From positions 597,119,452 to 597,183,451 of the forward strand of contig CM046880.1 in NCBI GenBank assembly GCA_025667525.1: 64,000 nt of DNA. Reading direction: 5' to 3'. The notes under the pieces are model-generated. The model saw only the letters and a program-made list of their open reading frames with translations. It ran no database searches and had not been told where the DNA came from. Made by a program: the position numbers and the translations under genes. This DNA is from Glebionis coronaria (lineage: Eukaryota; Streptophyta; Magnoliopsida; Asterales; Asteraceae). Below are positions 12,673 through 24,784 of the stretch, piece by piece. How positions within the stretch are numbered: position 1 is the stretch's first letter; every line of letters starts with the position of its first letter.

Positions 12673-12934
12673 TACTATCTATGTCTCATAATAAGTATTA
12701 TTTTTTATTTTTTTTCTTTCTTATTCAACTTTTATTATAAATATTTTCATTTTTGTTATATAATATTAGATAAAAATATATATGCATAGATTGAGAATTA
12801 AATGCATTTTTATTAAATATGTTTTTTATCCGATATTATATAACACATATGAATATATTTATCGTTAAATTTGAATAAAAAATATTGAAAAAAATTAAAA
12901 TAATCACTTATTATTTATGAGACAAAGTACCTAG
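12673..12934. mobile_element. Palindromic MITE (GTCTCATAATAAGT ends)
   Basis: The left end reads TACTATCTATGTCTCATAAT; the right end, read inward, is CTAGGTACTTTGTCTCATAA. The two arms remain imperfectly complementary for much of the ~260 bp (for example TTATATAATATT against AATATTATATAA), so the whole sequence could fold as a long hairpin. This fits a Stowaway-like MITE; the 2-bp TA duplication expected for that group cannot be proven by eye. Confidence 0.6.
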
Positions 12935-13879
12935 TCTCACATGTGTTTGCTTTGACTTTGTTGTGTTTAAGATCAACTTGGACCTAAAATTCATGTTTAA
13001 TTATTTTGTTTGATTTCATCAAAAAAAATACAGACGCCTTCAAAGGATAACGAACCAAATATGTGGAAAATGGAATTTTTGGATATATATTCAAGAGATA
13101 ATAATTTTCAAAGATATAGTGTGCACATATAAAAAAATCAAACGATAGTGATGTTGACCATTTGTGAAAGCTCCATTAAATGATAAGGCCAACTTTAAAT
13201 ATCTAAAATCCATGTATAAAATGAGTGTGTGTGGTATACACACTCCAATTTATTTGTTTGTTTGTAACTTTATATTCTACTGTTGTATGACAATATTTTT
13301 TTACATTACTATCTTTTTTTAAATATATTTTTAGCTGAATTTTTAAGTTGTATTACCTTTTTTTTATTCCGGTTTATATTATTTTTAGATTATTATAAAA
13401 ATAGATAATAAATTTGATCAAATTTATTATCTTTGTTTAAAATTATTACAAATTTTAAACAAGTTTTTAAATAATAAGCTAGAGATAAAACTGTTAAAAA
13501 GTAAAACAAAAAGGCGGTAATAAATATGTTTTTTTTAAATGATATCTTTTTATCAAAAGACAATACTTTTGAACGAAAAAAGTAAAGTGAAGATAAAAAA
13601 AAAAAGATCACAAGGATTATACGTAACTCATTAGAAAAAATTATAGTGTAAATTTTAAACATATTCAAGTTTTTTTTTATAATTTACTTCTTTTATAATA
13701 TAATTTTATAAAAAGTATCAAAATGTGATTGATGTACGTAGTAAAACATGGATACAAATCTTGCAAAAAAAACAGCATGAGTTATTAGACCGAGGAAATG
13801 TGGATATTCCTTTTCCCAAGAAACGCCATGTGCACTTTTGTCATCATCTAAAATAAGGTTTTTTTTCTGAAATAATTTA
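12935..13879. other. Spacer between aconitase region and the MULE
   Basis: AT-rich, no credible gene. The 91-codon minus-strand frame at 13393-13668 is low-complexity Phe/Leu/Ile/Lys sequence expected by chance in AT-rich DNA. The last nine bases (13871-13879) adjoin the MULE end. Confidence 0.45.
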
Positions 13880-14162
13880 GGGCAAAATACAAAAAAAGAC
13901 TAAAGTACACATGGAGGTCCCCTATCGAGACTTTTTTTTTCAAAATTCCAAAAAAAGATTTGCACTTTTGATCAACTGATCAACTCACTTAAAATTTTGA
14001 CACGTATACAACTGATCAACCTTTTTTAATAATATCTTTTCCCAAAACTTTGACCTATACATTCTGACATGTGTACTCTTCTATTGATCAACCGACGGCG
14101 GATCAACTGATCAACCTTCTTTTTGACTTTGAAAATTGAAAAAGTTAAAAAAAAAACTGTAC
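13880..14162 (+). repeat. MULE 1 left terminal inverted repeat
   Basis: It begins GGGCAAAATAC and matches the reverse complement of 37991-38272 over its full length with roughly 13 differences by eye. It contains several palindromic TGATCA words in the contexts TTGATCAAC and CTGATCAAC, including two tandem pairs GATCAACTGATCAAC, which are good candidates for transposase-binding sites. Confidence 0.92.
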
Positions 14163-14234
14163 TTTTTATACAAAAGATTTTGTATATCTTTTCTTGGAAA
14201 AGAACATTTATATATATAAAAAAAAATATTTCAC

Positions 14235-14290
14235 ACATTACACACACTAAACACACACATTACACACACATTACACACACATTAGCACAC
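14235..14290. repeat. CA-rich microsatellite before protease A
   Basis: ACACACATTACACACA-type repeats lie between the left TIR and exon 1 of protease A. A similar CA-rich tract sits at the same relative place in the second element (about 38881-38955), so it is an ancestral part of the element, probably promoter or 5' leader. Confidence 0.7.
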
Positions 14291-14468
14291 AGCAATGATC
14301 TATTATCTATGATTCATTTCAAAACCTAACGTTTTCATCCCCTTGTTTTTTCCGTCGCCTAGATTCGGCTAGATATCAAAACATCACATTCATCGCCGTG
14401 TTAAATCCATGTTCCGAGTGTAGGGCTTTGTTTTTAGGGCTTCAATTTTAGGGTTTCAATATCCATCT

Positions 14469-17400
14469 ATGGATTCCCCAGTAACAGTAAGTTTTTAATT
14501 GTTATTCTTGCTAATTGATATTAATTATTTGTCTTATAATTATTCTTGTTAATTGATAATGGCCATCTGATGAAATGATCAATTGATAAACGTTGTAAAT
14601 TATAAATTAGAAGCCTTAATTGATAAGTTTCATCTCCTTATTGATGATTAGGCCTTAAAATTTTACCGAATCTGAAAAGCTTATAAATTTCTATTCGTAC
14701 CTCATTTATGTCCATTAAAGTTTTACTTAAAGCTTACTGCAAGTTCATTGGGGTCTTTGCAATTTGGGTGGTTTATAAACTTGTAATTCTGCTTGTTGCG
14801 TGAAAATAAAGTAATCAAAGTAAAGTAAAGTTTAAATGTCATCCGTAAACTAGATTAAGTTCTAAATGTATGTCTTTAGGCGACCAATTTGCTTTGAATA
14901 GAACTTTCTTTTCGACACTTGGAAGTTACTTAACACTTTAACAGACTCTTAGGTTTTAAGCAAATTTACTAAACTGTCTTTTAAAGGAACTTTGCTCTTT
15001 TTTATGACAATTTAGATTGTTTTTGTACATTTTTTACGATTTGTGAAAGTTAAGGTAGCTAGCATAATGCTTTTGGACTTAGGAGGTCACTAAAAGAATT
15101 AGTGCGACTAGTTTTATTCTCACGATTGGGCTTATCAGCGAGATTCCATTAGGGTTATGCACTATGGACTTATTTACAACTGTTTGATATGTACATTCTG
15201 GATAAATTGGATGTTTGTTTATTAAGGAACGTTATTGTGATGTAGGTGTATGATGCAAAGCTTAGTACGAGGTCTAGGTTGCAAATCCTCGGCCAGATAA
15301 AACGAAAGTTGTCTGCCAATAATGTCCGTTATAAAATGTTTAAGGAATCTGTCTTTGGACCATGGTTAGACATCAGAACATATGAGCTTGATAACCATAT
15401 GATCCACTATTTGCTGCTTCACCAACGCTATGTGAAGGACCCTCACGTTAATACACCATTTTACTTTGATGTTGGTAAGCATAAATTGGAGTTTGGAAGG
15501 AAGGAGTTTAGTTTAATAACTGGTTTTCGTATGGGGGATTGTTCTTTAGAGTCTTTTCAGACAGCTAAGCTAAATTCCTTTCGTCATCGTGTATTTCCCG
15601 AAGTAGAAAGAGTAAAGGGATCGTTGGTTTCAGACCTCGTTACCAAACACAATCATCAATTTAACTCCCTATCCGATATTGATGCTGTCAGAGTTTGTTT
15701 GTTGTTTGCATTAGAGGTTTTTATTGGTTCGCAGCTTAGACATGTGATTCCCGATGAGATTCTAAATCTTGTTGATTATATTGATTCATGGAATAAGTTT
15801 CCATGGGGTCAGTACATTTGGGAAGAGTTTCACAACAGAGTTTATAACACCGTAAAAAAATACGCGGAAAAGCACTTGAGAATGGTTGCAGCAAATCCTT
15901 CTCATGTTCCACAATATACGTTGCAAGGGTTTATTTTTCCACTGAAGGTTAGTTAATTTGTTTTTTTATTTGGCTATTTCTTATAGTATGATATGCTTAT
16001 TACCTAATTGTAAAATCAATTTTGGATTTTTTCAGATATGGATATTAGAAAGTTTCCCAGATTCAAAAGAGTGGTGGTCTAAAGAAGTAGATGCCATTCC
16101 CCGTTGTGTGGCATGGAGTCATCCTTTGGCATTTTCTAAATTAAATTATCCAAGTCTATTTCATTATAGAATTAGACTTAATACTCTTGTGCCAACGGCT
16201 GATGAGATGAATATGGATTGGTGGAAAGATAGTGCAGTGTTTATTGATGCTGTTTCTGAGGCTACTACTTCTCAAAAGAATGTATGCTCCAAAGAAACAA
16301 AACGAAGGAGTAAGCGAAAGGCACTTGTTTCTCGAACAGAAGTTCATCGTGAAGTAACCGTTCATACGGAGTATGTTGATTTTGAAGACGAAGGATTGAG
16401 TGATGTGGATCTTGAAAAGAAGGTTGATGATATGTATCGTGAATTTCAGAATCGACCCATTGAGCTCGAGCAAGTTCTTCCACATCATAAGGTGATGCAA
16501 ATGTTGATTTAAATTATTTCGACTATACATTTTGTAATGTTTTTTAAACGGACGTGTTTACAAATTATGCAGAGATCATGTAAAGAATTATCAAGAAAAG
16601 GTTTGTTGGTTATGTATGCATATTTATATTCTTAGATTGTTTTTGTACATTTTTTAGGTATATAACATCTTATTTTATCAGGATTTTGGTAGTTCTTCAA
16701 AATCTCCAAGTAAACGTGATGCCCTTAAAGCTAAGATTTCAAATATCAAAGATGAATTCAACAGAAGAATATCATCTCTTGAGGATTATATGAAGTGTGA
16801 TCAACCATTAGACGCTCAAGATCGTCCATTACATGTGTGTGTTTTTCTTGAAATTCTTAAGTTATTAAAGCAAAATCATCTTTAACTATAATTGTGTCAT
16901 TAATAACGATATTTGTTTTTATTGCAGCCCTCATCTTCCTTTGATTTAAACCAAGAGACCACTGTAAACGGGAATTCTATTGATGATGTCGCTCTTACAA
17001 AAGGCAATGTTGACGATTATTTGAAGAGTCATAGTAACCAAGAACATGATGCCGATCATGTATTAGATCTTGAAGTAAGAATTACGGTTATTTAAAGCTA
17101 TTTTTATCCTTAATGCAGCCTTCTTCTTACTGATTTTTATTTTTATTGCAGCCCTTTTCTTCCATTGATTTGAATCAAGATAACAGTGCAAACATGAATT
17201 CAGTTGACGTTGATTCTGTTACAAAAGTTAATGTTGTCCACAAGGTAAGTTCTGATAGTTTTTATTGTTGTATACAAGGTAAGTTAATGTTGTCCAAAAA
17301 CTGAATTACTACTTTAAATTATTTTTCAGCCATCTATTTCATTGGATTTGAATGATTATTGTGTGACCGATGATTATTCGAGGGACCAGAAGTATTATAT

Positions 17401-20400
17401 TGATGTCAATCTCCCAGAGGTTCAACATGTATCACTTGATGTGAATCTCCCGATGGACTCGTATTTGAACGAGGATTTGAATTTGAATGAAGAAGCTTAT
17501 TTGAAGGAGTCTATGGATGTCGATCTTGATTTGAATTTAAGTAACAACTCTTTTGAAGTGGTTGGTGCGGGTGAAGGAACCAAAGGGACTAATTGCATCT
17601 ATCAAGAGGCCCAGAGGTTTACTCAAACTGAAGTGGTAATATATTATATTTTCCAATCATATATTATTCTACCAACAAGTACCCAACAATTGAATGTCTG
17701 TTTGTGTATTTACAGGAAGCTGTTGCCGGATGGAATAATGATTTTCGATGTAAGAGCGCGGGAGGAATCTTTAATGGCAGTGGAATTGGTGATTGGTTCT
17801 TTATTTGATAATACAAAGGTACTTTATTCCTTCTTGATGTTTTAGTGTGGTTTGGATGTTAATTTTGCTAGTTAAAGCCTCTTAGTGAATATTGCATACT
17901 TTTAAATTTAGCATAACATTTGGAAGCACCTAGGGTTGTACACAGCAAAGTGGTGTTTGTTTAGTTAGAATTCAAGTTACAAGTGGTCAAATCTCACATA
18001 ATGGCAAAGTAGATCAGCAAATACCCTTAACTGGCTTTGGTGGTTTTTGTAGTCTTTTCAGCCCATAGGTGAGCACCAATAAGCTTATAAGCTTAGTAGA
18101 ATCCATTTTGATCTTTAACATTGAGTGTTATTTAAAACTTATATAGGAAGTGGATGAACCGATTACTACTGAATCCATGGATGAACCGTTACTCACTGAA
18201 CTGACGAAGGATACGTCGACTCTTGTATCTACGAATAATGATCAAGTGTTTGATGGAAAAAGTGAGTCAAAGGTAACGGATGAAATTTTTGCAATTACAG
18301 CAATCGATAATACAAAGGTACTTTTTTTTTTATTTTTCGCAGATATACGTGTTTTTTTCATTGTAAGCGTCACATTTATTGTTACTTAAAACTTATATAG
18401 GAAGTGGATGAAAATATTACCCCCGAAGCCATGGATGAACCGTTACTCACTGAACTGACGAAGGATATGTCGACTCTTGTATCTACGAATAATGATCAAG
18501 TGTTTGATGGAAAAAGTGAGTCAAAGGTAACGGATGAAATTTTTGCAATTACAGCAATCGATAATACAAAGGTACTTTTTTGTATTTTTTGCAGATATAC
18601 GTGTTTTTTTCATTGTAAGCGTCACATTTATTGTTACTTAAAACTTATATAGGAAGTGGATGAAAATATTACTCCTGAAGCCATGGATGAAGTGTTACCC
18701 AATGAATTAACGACGGATATGTTTAACCTAAAGTTATCTACGACCAATGATCAAGTTTTCGAAGGAAAAAGTGATTCAAAGTTAACTGATGAGCATCGGT
18801 CCAGTACAACAATAGATAATACAAAGGTACTTATTTTGTTTTTTGGAGATATGCGTGTTTTTGTTTTTTAAGATGTAAATTGAGAACATTTTATCTTTTG
18901 AATTATATATAGCAAATGGATGATCCTGTTGTCGCTGATTTTGTGGAGGATGAAGTGGTTGAATGGAATAGCGATTCAAAGGTACTTTATATGATATTTT
19001 AAATATATTAGCCTCCTATGCTGTGTAAAGGTGAATTTGACAAGTTTTTATTTTAAACTCTATAGGCCATGGAAGAACCTTTTCCCACTCAATTATTGAA
19101 GGATGTAGTTGTTGACCCAATAACAGATTATAAGGTACTTTTATGTTTATTAACTTATAGGATATCAATGATCCGTTGTAATACTATATCATATGACTAA
19201 AATGTAGCTATTTATATGAAAGAACCTGTGAATCACTTTTTCTAAAACTATATAGGAAATCAATGATCCGTTGACCCCTGTACCTATGACGGATGATGTT
19301 TTTTTCAAAGCCATGAGCTATTCGCTGGTATAATTTTTTCTATTTAACTTATATTTGATGACACATAGATGGAGTATATTCATGACACATTGATTAACTT
19401 TAGGAATCCAATGATCCGGTGCCCCCTGAAGCCTTGAGTGATGTAGATGTTGACACACGCAAAATTGTTGTTGAAAGGGCAGAATCATTGTCTACTGAAT
19501 CTCACCCAAAAGTGGATGAAAGGGCAGAGTCATTGGTTACCGAATCTGACCCAAAAATCGATGAAAAACCAGCAGAAGTCAAAAGTCGACGATTTAAAAA
19601 AGCTAGTAAGTTTAAAATATCACCATTCATGTCCCCGCCAGAGTCTACTGAACAAGAACCAAAAGTCCGCGCTAGGTCTAAGAATGTTGCGAAGTTTCAA
19701 ATTCCGTTGCGTGGACTTGATCATTCTGAGATTCCGAATTGGTTTGAGGTATGAACATCACATTCTAGTTTCAACAGTAAATGTTCATTTAATTCTATAG
19801 TACCTAATTATTTAATCATATATAAAAACACAGGATTTATCTCGTCCAGCAAATGCACCGAACGGGAGAACTAAGATGCCTAGAGAGATAATGGAAGCAT
19901 TTACGGATAACCTATGTAAGGGATATTATTTTCCATGGGCAAAAAATATAGTGGTTTATCATGATTTTTGGGAAAAGCTACTGGGCATCGGAAAAAACAG
20001 ACGTGGTTGGTTGTCTGATAATGTAAGTCAAAGCTAAGCACCCTAAATAATTTAGGATATAAGTTGAAAAAGGTATTAAACTATTGAACTATCTTAATAC
20101 ACAGCATCTTGATGTATGGGTTTTTTACCTATTGCACTTTCGATTGGCAAATGCGGATTGGGCAATGGTTGGGCCCTATTTGAACAAATATATCCTGGAA
20201 AAGAGAGTAATGACATCATATGCCAATGGTGTTGCTTATGGTGTGCCATGGTTTTCCGAATCTGTCGAAAAGGTGAGTTTGTTAATCTCTATATAATCAT
20301 AACTCCATATGGATATGGCCTTATAACTTTACATAACGTTCATACTTATAGGTTTACTTCCCAATAAACGAAGACGGTGTTCATTGGGTGCTTGCTGAAT

Positions 20401-20783
20401 TCCATATTCGTTCAGGTGTGATAACCATTTTTGACAGCTTGCTCCCAAAGTACATTCAACGTGGTAAGGCTGAAGATCGACTATGGTGGATGTCCACGAG
20501 TCAATGTTATGCATCTGTACTTCCAAATTACCTTAAAGAAACTCAAGTTTTCACGAAGAAAAACATAGATCCAGCAAACTACAAAATCACGTTTCGTAAG
20601 GATAGTAATACCCCTAGGCAATCCAATACCTCTGATTGCGGGGTTTGGGTGATCAGGAACATGTTTAGACTGGCAAATAATCTTCCATTGGAGGTTAGTG
20701 ATACAAGTCTAGCTGGGTTGGCATATCGTGAACACTTGAGTGACTTCTTTTGGAAGTACAAGATTCAAAATGCCACGACATAA
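14469..20783 (+). CDS. DUF1985/Ulp1 (C48) SUMO-protease-like gene A
   Basis: Ulp1-type cysteine proteases mature SUMO or remove it from targets. Probable exons: 14469-14486, 15246-15947, 16036-16491, 16682-16834, 16928-17074, 17152-17244, 17330-17635, 18147-18317, 18401-18571, 18653-18826, 18913-18981, 19066-19134, 19256-19327, 19404-19748, 19834-20022, 20105-20272 and 20352-20783. Each is a multiple of three, giving about 1,244 residues. Order: DUF1985 (exon 2, FGPWLDIRTYELDNH), acidic Asp/Glu-rich linker, C-terminal C48 domain. Catalytic His (VHWVLAEFH), Asp (FDSLL), Gln (RQSNTS) and Cys (SDCGVW) are all present. Two further candidate exons, 16573-16600 and 17716-17818, match exons of the second copy but have lost frame (28 and 103 nt), so the gene works only if they are skipped; otherwise it is frameshifted. 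It reads inward from the left TIR. Activity on SUMO is inferred from the family. Confidence 0.8.
18147..18900 (+). repeat. Tandem triplication of an exon-intron unit in protease A
   Basis: Three copies with a period of 252-254 bp (starting 18147, 18401 and 18653) each contain one exon of 57-58 codons plus its downstream intron. The first two copies are nearly identical (GATCAAGTGTTTGATGG, ATCGATAATACAAAG); the third has diverged. Each exon is a multiple of three, so the copies add acidic protein repeats without breaking the frame. Confidence 0.88.
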
Positions 20784-21239
20784 TGTTGTATGTTCCATAA
20801 TTAGGGTTAATGTTGCAGACAAAGACTCTTATGATTGTATGTGTTGTTCATCTAAACATTAGTGGATGTATGTTGTAAATATAAATATCTATGACAAATG
20901 CCATTTTCAATCTGGCAATTGTCTTTCAACTTACATTGTACTTTTTACGTTTGTTCATTGTTATTCACACCAAACATGGAAGAGTAACAAACTCACATGG
21001 AAGACATATTCATTTCATAAAATAAAAAATAGCACAAAATAGCAAATTGAAGTTGCTGATGTAGCTTATGGTGGTCTGGTGGTATTTTCTGATGCAATAT
21101 AAGTGAGATTCAATCCTCCAAATCTTGCACACAAAGGCTCCAAATAGCATATAATCACTGCACAATCCTAAAAAGTCCTAATGACTAACATACAAAGAAA
21201 ATTAAAAAAAATTAAAAAAAAGGGGAATCACGGGCCAAG

Positions 21240-21332
21240 AGGAACCACAAGGATTCGAACCCTCGACCTCATGATCAACCCCTTTTATGAACACCTCAAC
21301 ACGCCACACACAAACCAACTGCCCTAGGGTCT
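21240..21332 (-). repeat. tRNA-like (SINE-type) sequence a
   Basis: On the minus strand it has an A-box-like GGGCAGTTGGTT and a good B box GGGTTCGAATCC (complement of 21251-21262), about 80-90 bases apart. It lacks a normal anticodon arm and the ends do not pair as a tRNA acceptor stem, so a tRNA-derived repeat is more likely than a working tRNA gene. Confidence 0.45.
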
Positions 21333-22075
21333 TTTTCGTTTATGACTTTGCAATATTTGATATTTAATATCAAATAGGCTGGGTGTTTCAAAATAGAAGC
21401 TGTGACTTAATAAGCCCAGAACAGCTTATTCAGTGCTTGTTTTTTGGCTTATTCCTTTACGTTGAGACGAGTTTCATATAAACATGCTTAAGCGCGCTTA
21501 AAAAAATGTATGAATGGTAAGAATGTAGTATTAAAATACAGTGTTTCTAGTATCTTGTCTTATCATGTTTCTTATCTTTCCCTAATAAGTAGTTTCACCG
21601 TATATTGTCATTAAACCTTTTGCTTCTTTTAAAACTTTTACGTTGATACGAGTTAGATTTCAAAGTTCCTAAAACCTTTTTATTAATTTTATATTAAATT
21701 TCATAGTTGTTAAAAAACCCTAAAATCAAATAAAATTAAAAATGAAAGTTTTTGAAAACCTTTTGGGCTGTAAACCTCAAATATATAAATTAAAACATAA
21801 AAACTATTTTTCTAAAAATTAAAACCTATTTTAACTATTTTTAATCTAATTAACAAAATACGGCTAAAGAAAAAATGATAAAAAATAAATGAAGAAAGGG
21901 AAAAATGCAAACTTGGTTCATAAAAATGCTAAACCTTATAACTTTCCTAGGAAAAATAAGCTAGTGCTAAAAAGCTTAACTAATAAGCTCAAATAGCCAA
22001 AATAAGCTACGGATTTAATATAATAAGCCCACTCAAAATCTCCTTAAGTACAATTGTTTGGAGAGGTATAACGTA

Positions 22076-22155
22076 AAAAACCATCCGGATCACTGGTAAA
22101 CACGTTACTCCTCCGAAAGGGAGGTCGCGTGTTCGAGCCCAGGCCAGGTGAGTTT
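22076..22155 (+). repeat. tRNA-like (SINE-type) sequence b
   Basis: Plus strand, with GATCACTGGTAAACACG followed by the B-box-like GTGTTCGAGCCC near 22129-22140. Its close relative in opposite orientation is at 26862-26935. No intact cloverleaf is evident. Confidence 0.45.
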
Positions 22156-22452
22156 TTGCTATTTATTTTTTTTTCTTTTTTAACTTTTTCAATCCAAACT
22201 TTATACTTCTTTACTCACAAAAACACAAACACAATTCACTTTATAACAAGATCAAATCCAAATTAATTAAAATCGTGCCCAGTTCACTTCTTATGAACAC
22301 AAGCAGAAAGATGGAAACTTCACTTGTGCAAAGTAAAAACAAAGGCTCCAAATAGCATATAATCACTGCACAATCCTAAAACGAAACACAGATACATTGA
22401 CATAATAACGATACAAAGAAAATTAACAATAAGAAATTTTAAAGATTTTCTA

Positions 22453-23568
22453 CTAAGATAGTACTTGCCCTTGTGGACGGTTAAGAAGGATTAGTGATTC
22501 TTTATATGGGCCAACTAAAAAAGAACCACGATCTCCTTGAATGCCCTCAGGGTTTTGAAAGATTTGCATATTTTCGTTCCACATTAGTAGTCGGTGAGGT
22601 AACCCTCGTGGACTTTCCTTAACATCGAATATTGGATCACCATTGTTTGTAAATCCAAGTAATTTTGGAACTTGCTCAATAACCATATCTAAACGGAATA
22701 ATAATCTAATGTTTGACACAATTTCACCATTAAAATCTAACACCCATCCAAAAACATTTCGACTTTCCAACATGACGAAACTTCCGGATATTACGAGAGA
22801 GTTTCCTAGTTGAGAAATGTTGAATGGAGGCCGAATCATAGATCTTATCTCAATAGGAACAGGCTGTATTAGAAAATTAAAAGTTACCATATCAAAAGAG
22901 AGAATCATGTACCTTTTGCACAATCTCCTAAAATGTTTTGAACGAGCCCTTTCATAAGCAACCCAAAAATTTTTGCCATCAACTACTACTTGAGACGACT
23001 TTTTAATTCTAATTGAGCAACTTGGTATACGAATATCTTCAAGAACGGTCCAACAGTTGGACGTGAATGTAAAAACAGACACTTGCCATTTTCCTTCACC
23101 ATACATCGGATAAGTAACTTTTACAATTATTGGGTCAAGACTGTCGGGTCGCACACCAAACCCAAATACCTTTTTGTATAATGCAGGATCATTTTGCTCC
23201 GTCAATATTGTTACAATTTTTTTAATTGACGGGTTCCAGACAACAAGTGAAATATCATCACTACAAGAAAAACACCAAAGCCCTTCACTAGAAGAAACTG
23301 GTTTAAAATTTTGAAAATTCATTGGCGAATTTAGATATGTGAATGTACGGTTATCTTTTACCGTAAACATAAAACAATTTTCACCGTGATTATATTTAAA
23401 TATAAAAGAACACGCATATGTTTTACACGAACCGTAATCGGTGACGAAGTCGGAATCGTCTATCGAAGCCTTCCATATCTTACACACTTGACGAAATCGA
23501 ACTAAATCCTCAACGGGAAGTCTTGTCATGATTTCCCGTTGAAGTTCAAATGGTATGTAATCCGACAT
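22453..23568 (-). CDS. F-box protein 1 with F-box-associated C-terminal region
   Basis: An intact intronless gene of 371 codons. F-box proteins bind SKP1 through the N-terminal F-box and select substrates for SCF ubiquitin ligases. The F-box is at about residues 3-45 (YIPFELQREIMTRLPVEDL...RFRQVCKIW). The rest resembles the plant F-box-associated region (VWNPSIKK near 110, KVFGFGV near 130, MILSFDM near 225, LLGFTNNGDP near 305, FLVGPYKESLILLN near the C-terminus). It has the same length as F-box 2 (28130-29245) and is clearly a diverged paralogue. It lies inside MULE 1, convergent with protease A. ATG 23568 is the first in frame and gives the full F-box. The substrate is unknown. Confidence 0.92.
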   Translation of the reverse strand: MSDYIPFELQREIMTRLPVEDLVRFRQVCKIWKASIDDSDFVTDYGSCKTYACSFIFKYNHGENCFMFTVKDNRTFTYLNSPMNFQNFKPVSSSEGLWCFSCSDDISLVVWNPSIKKIVTILTEQNDPALYKKVFGFGVRPDSLDPIIVKVTYPMYGEGKWQVSVFTFTSNCWTVLEDIRIPSCSIRIKKSSQVVVDGKNFWVAYERARSKHFRRLCKRYMILSFDMVTFNFLIQPVPIEIRSMIRPPFNISQLGNSLVISGSFVMLESRNVFGWVLDFNGEIVSNIRLLFRLDMVIEQVPKLLGFTNNGDPIFDVKESPRGLPHRLLMWNENMQIFQNPEGIQGDRGSFLVGPYKESLILLNRPQGQVLS

Positions 23569-24231
23569 TCTCCAATATATTGATTATTTGATTAAACGTT
23601 ATATGGTTAATTTGTAACAAATGTTTTTTTTATAAGGCAAGTTACATTAACTACTTATTAATATATTTAACAACCTACTTATTAATATACTCAACAACCA
23701 ATTTGGATGTTGATCAACATATAAACTGATCAAGTAATGTGTCATTGACTAATTATGTCCATGCATATGTAACACAGCATGAACTAATGTCCATAAGAGA
23801 CATATATTCGGGCATATGTAACACAACATGAACTAATGTCCATGCATGATCAAATATAGGGCATATATTCGCATATCATTGACTGAATATGTCCATGCAT
23901 ATCTTACTACACAAACAGTCTGCATGATGTATATGTAACACAGCAGAATTACTGAAAAGCTTAGTTGAATATTGCCCTATTAATCATGACTAATGTGTGG
24001 CTGTGACTCGCTGATTGGACACAGCATATGGGCAGGATGCAGTGTGTCATTGACTGAGTATGTCAATGTTGAGATAGGGTGCAACTTGCATCATTTGTTG
24101 CATAGGTAGTTAGAAAAAGAATCCAATGTCACATGGCAATAGTGGCTAGGTGAGGTCTTATTTAAGGGCATCATTGCATTGGGTTTCAACACATTGGAAA
24201 GCCATAGTTAAAGGAATAAGGTTAAGAAAAA
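23569..24231. other. Spacer with short diverged repeats
   Basis: The stretch 23755-23945 repeats GCATATGTAACACA(G/A)CATGAACTAATGTCCAT and ATATGTCCATGCATAT phrases. Towards the right edge a TATA-like TCTTATTTAAG (near 24157-24168) lies about 65 bases before the ATG of the next small gene. No other gene is seen. Confidence 0.5.
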
Positions 24232-24573
24232 ATGACCTGGCGGTTGATGCTTCAGTCTTTGCAGTTGCTTTGCTCCTCAGATGACCTTGGCAATTGTTTC
24301 TACTTCTATCTAAGGAAGAAGGTTGAAGAAGAGAGGGAATGGAGGGGTAAGATTGAACTTCTGCATACGCAAAAGAACATCTCTATTGATCAGATTACTG
24401 CTTTCATAATGGAGCTTTCTAGCCTTAGCCCAGATCGGCGTGTGAGTCGAATGATTGATCTTTTGAATGACATGCGAGCCCGTGATGTCTCAGAGCTTAG
24501 GAGGCTTGGGGCATTGATGGATGAATCCGATGCTCGGATTCATGACTTGGAGCTTTTCATGCAGTCATTGTGA
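24232..24573 (+). CDS. Hypothetical coiled-coil protein, 113 aa
   Basis: The frame starts with ATG at 24232, ends with TGA, and is preceded by a TATA-like TTATTTAAG about 65 bases upstream. The product is Leu/Glu/Arg-rich with heptad-like spacing (KKVEEEREWRGKIELL near residues 29-45, and RDVSELRRLGALMDESDARI near 84-104), which suggests an alpha-helical coiled coil. I do not recognise the family. It sits between the two F-box genes of MULE 1 and may be a captured host gene fragment or an element-specific gene. Confidence 0.5.
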   Translation: MTWRLMLQSLQLLCSSDDLGNCFYFYLRKKVEEEREWRGKIELLHTQKNISIDQITAFIMELSSLSPDRRVSRMIDLLNDMRARDVSELRRLGALMDESDARIHDLELFMQSL

Positions 24574-24784
24574 ACAATATAATGGTAACCAATGTGATGC
24601 ATGTCGAGTTAGTGTTTGTATCGTTGTGTTTTAAATAAACGACACTAGTTGTTTGTGTCGTAATCTACTACTATGTATCGTGTAGACTGTTTGTGTTGTT
24701 TTTTCTTTATTTTATGTGTCGTAATCTACTACTATTTATGTATTTGAAGTTTGAAGTTCTCTTACTGGCAGGGATTCTGTTGCA

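Larger units (their letters stand above)
20784..22452. other. Spacer with tRNA-like sequences and repeat module A
   Basis: No gene. It holds two tRNA-like segments (about 21240-21332 and 22081-22150) and an AT-rich module (about 21380-22330) that recurs in inverted orientation at about 26560-27400 and again at 29400-30060, all close to the F-box genes. The phrase CTCCAAATAGCATATAATCACTGCACAATCCTAAAA occurs twice (near 21138 and 22345), so part of the spacer is duplicated. Confidence 0.6.

Noticed and set aside
14123..14329. 68-codon plus-strand frame near the CA microsatellite
   Set aside because: Its His/Thr repeats come from the ACACAC tract in the leader of protease A.
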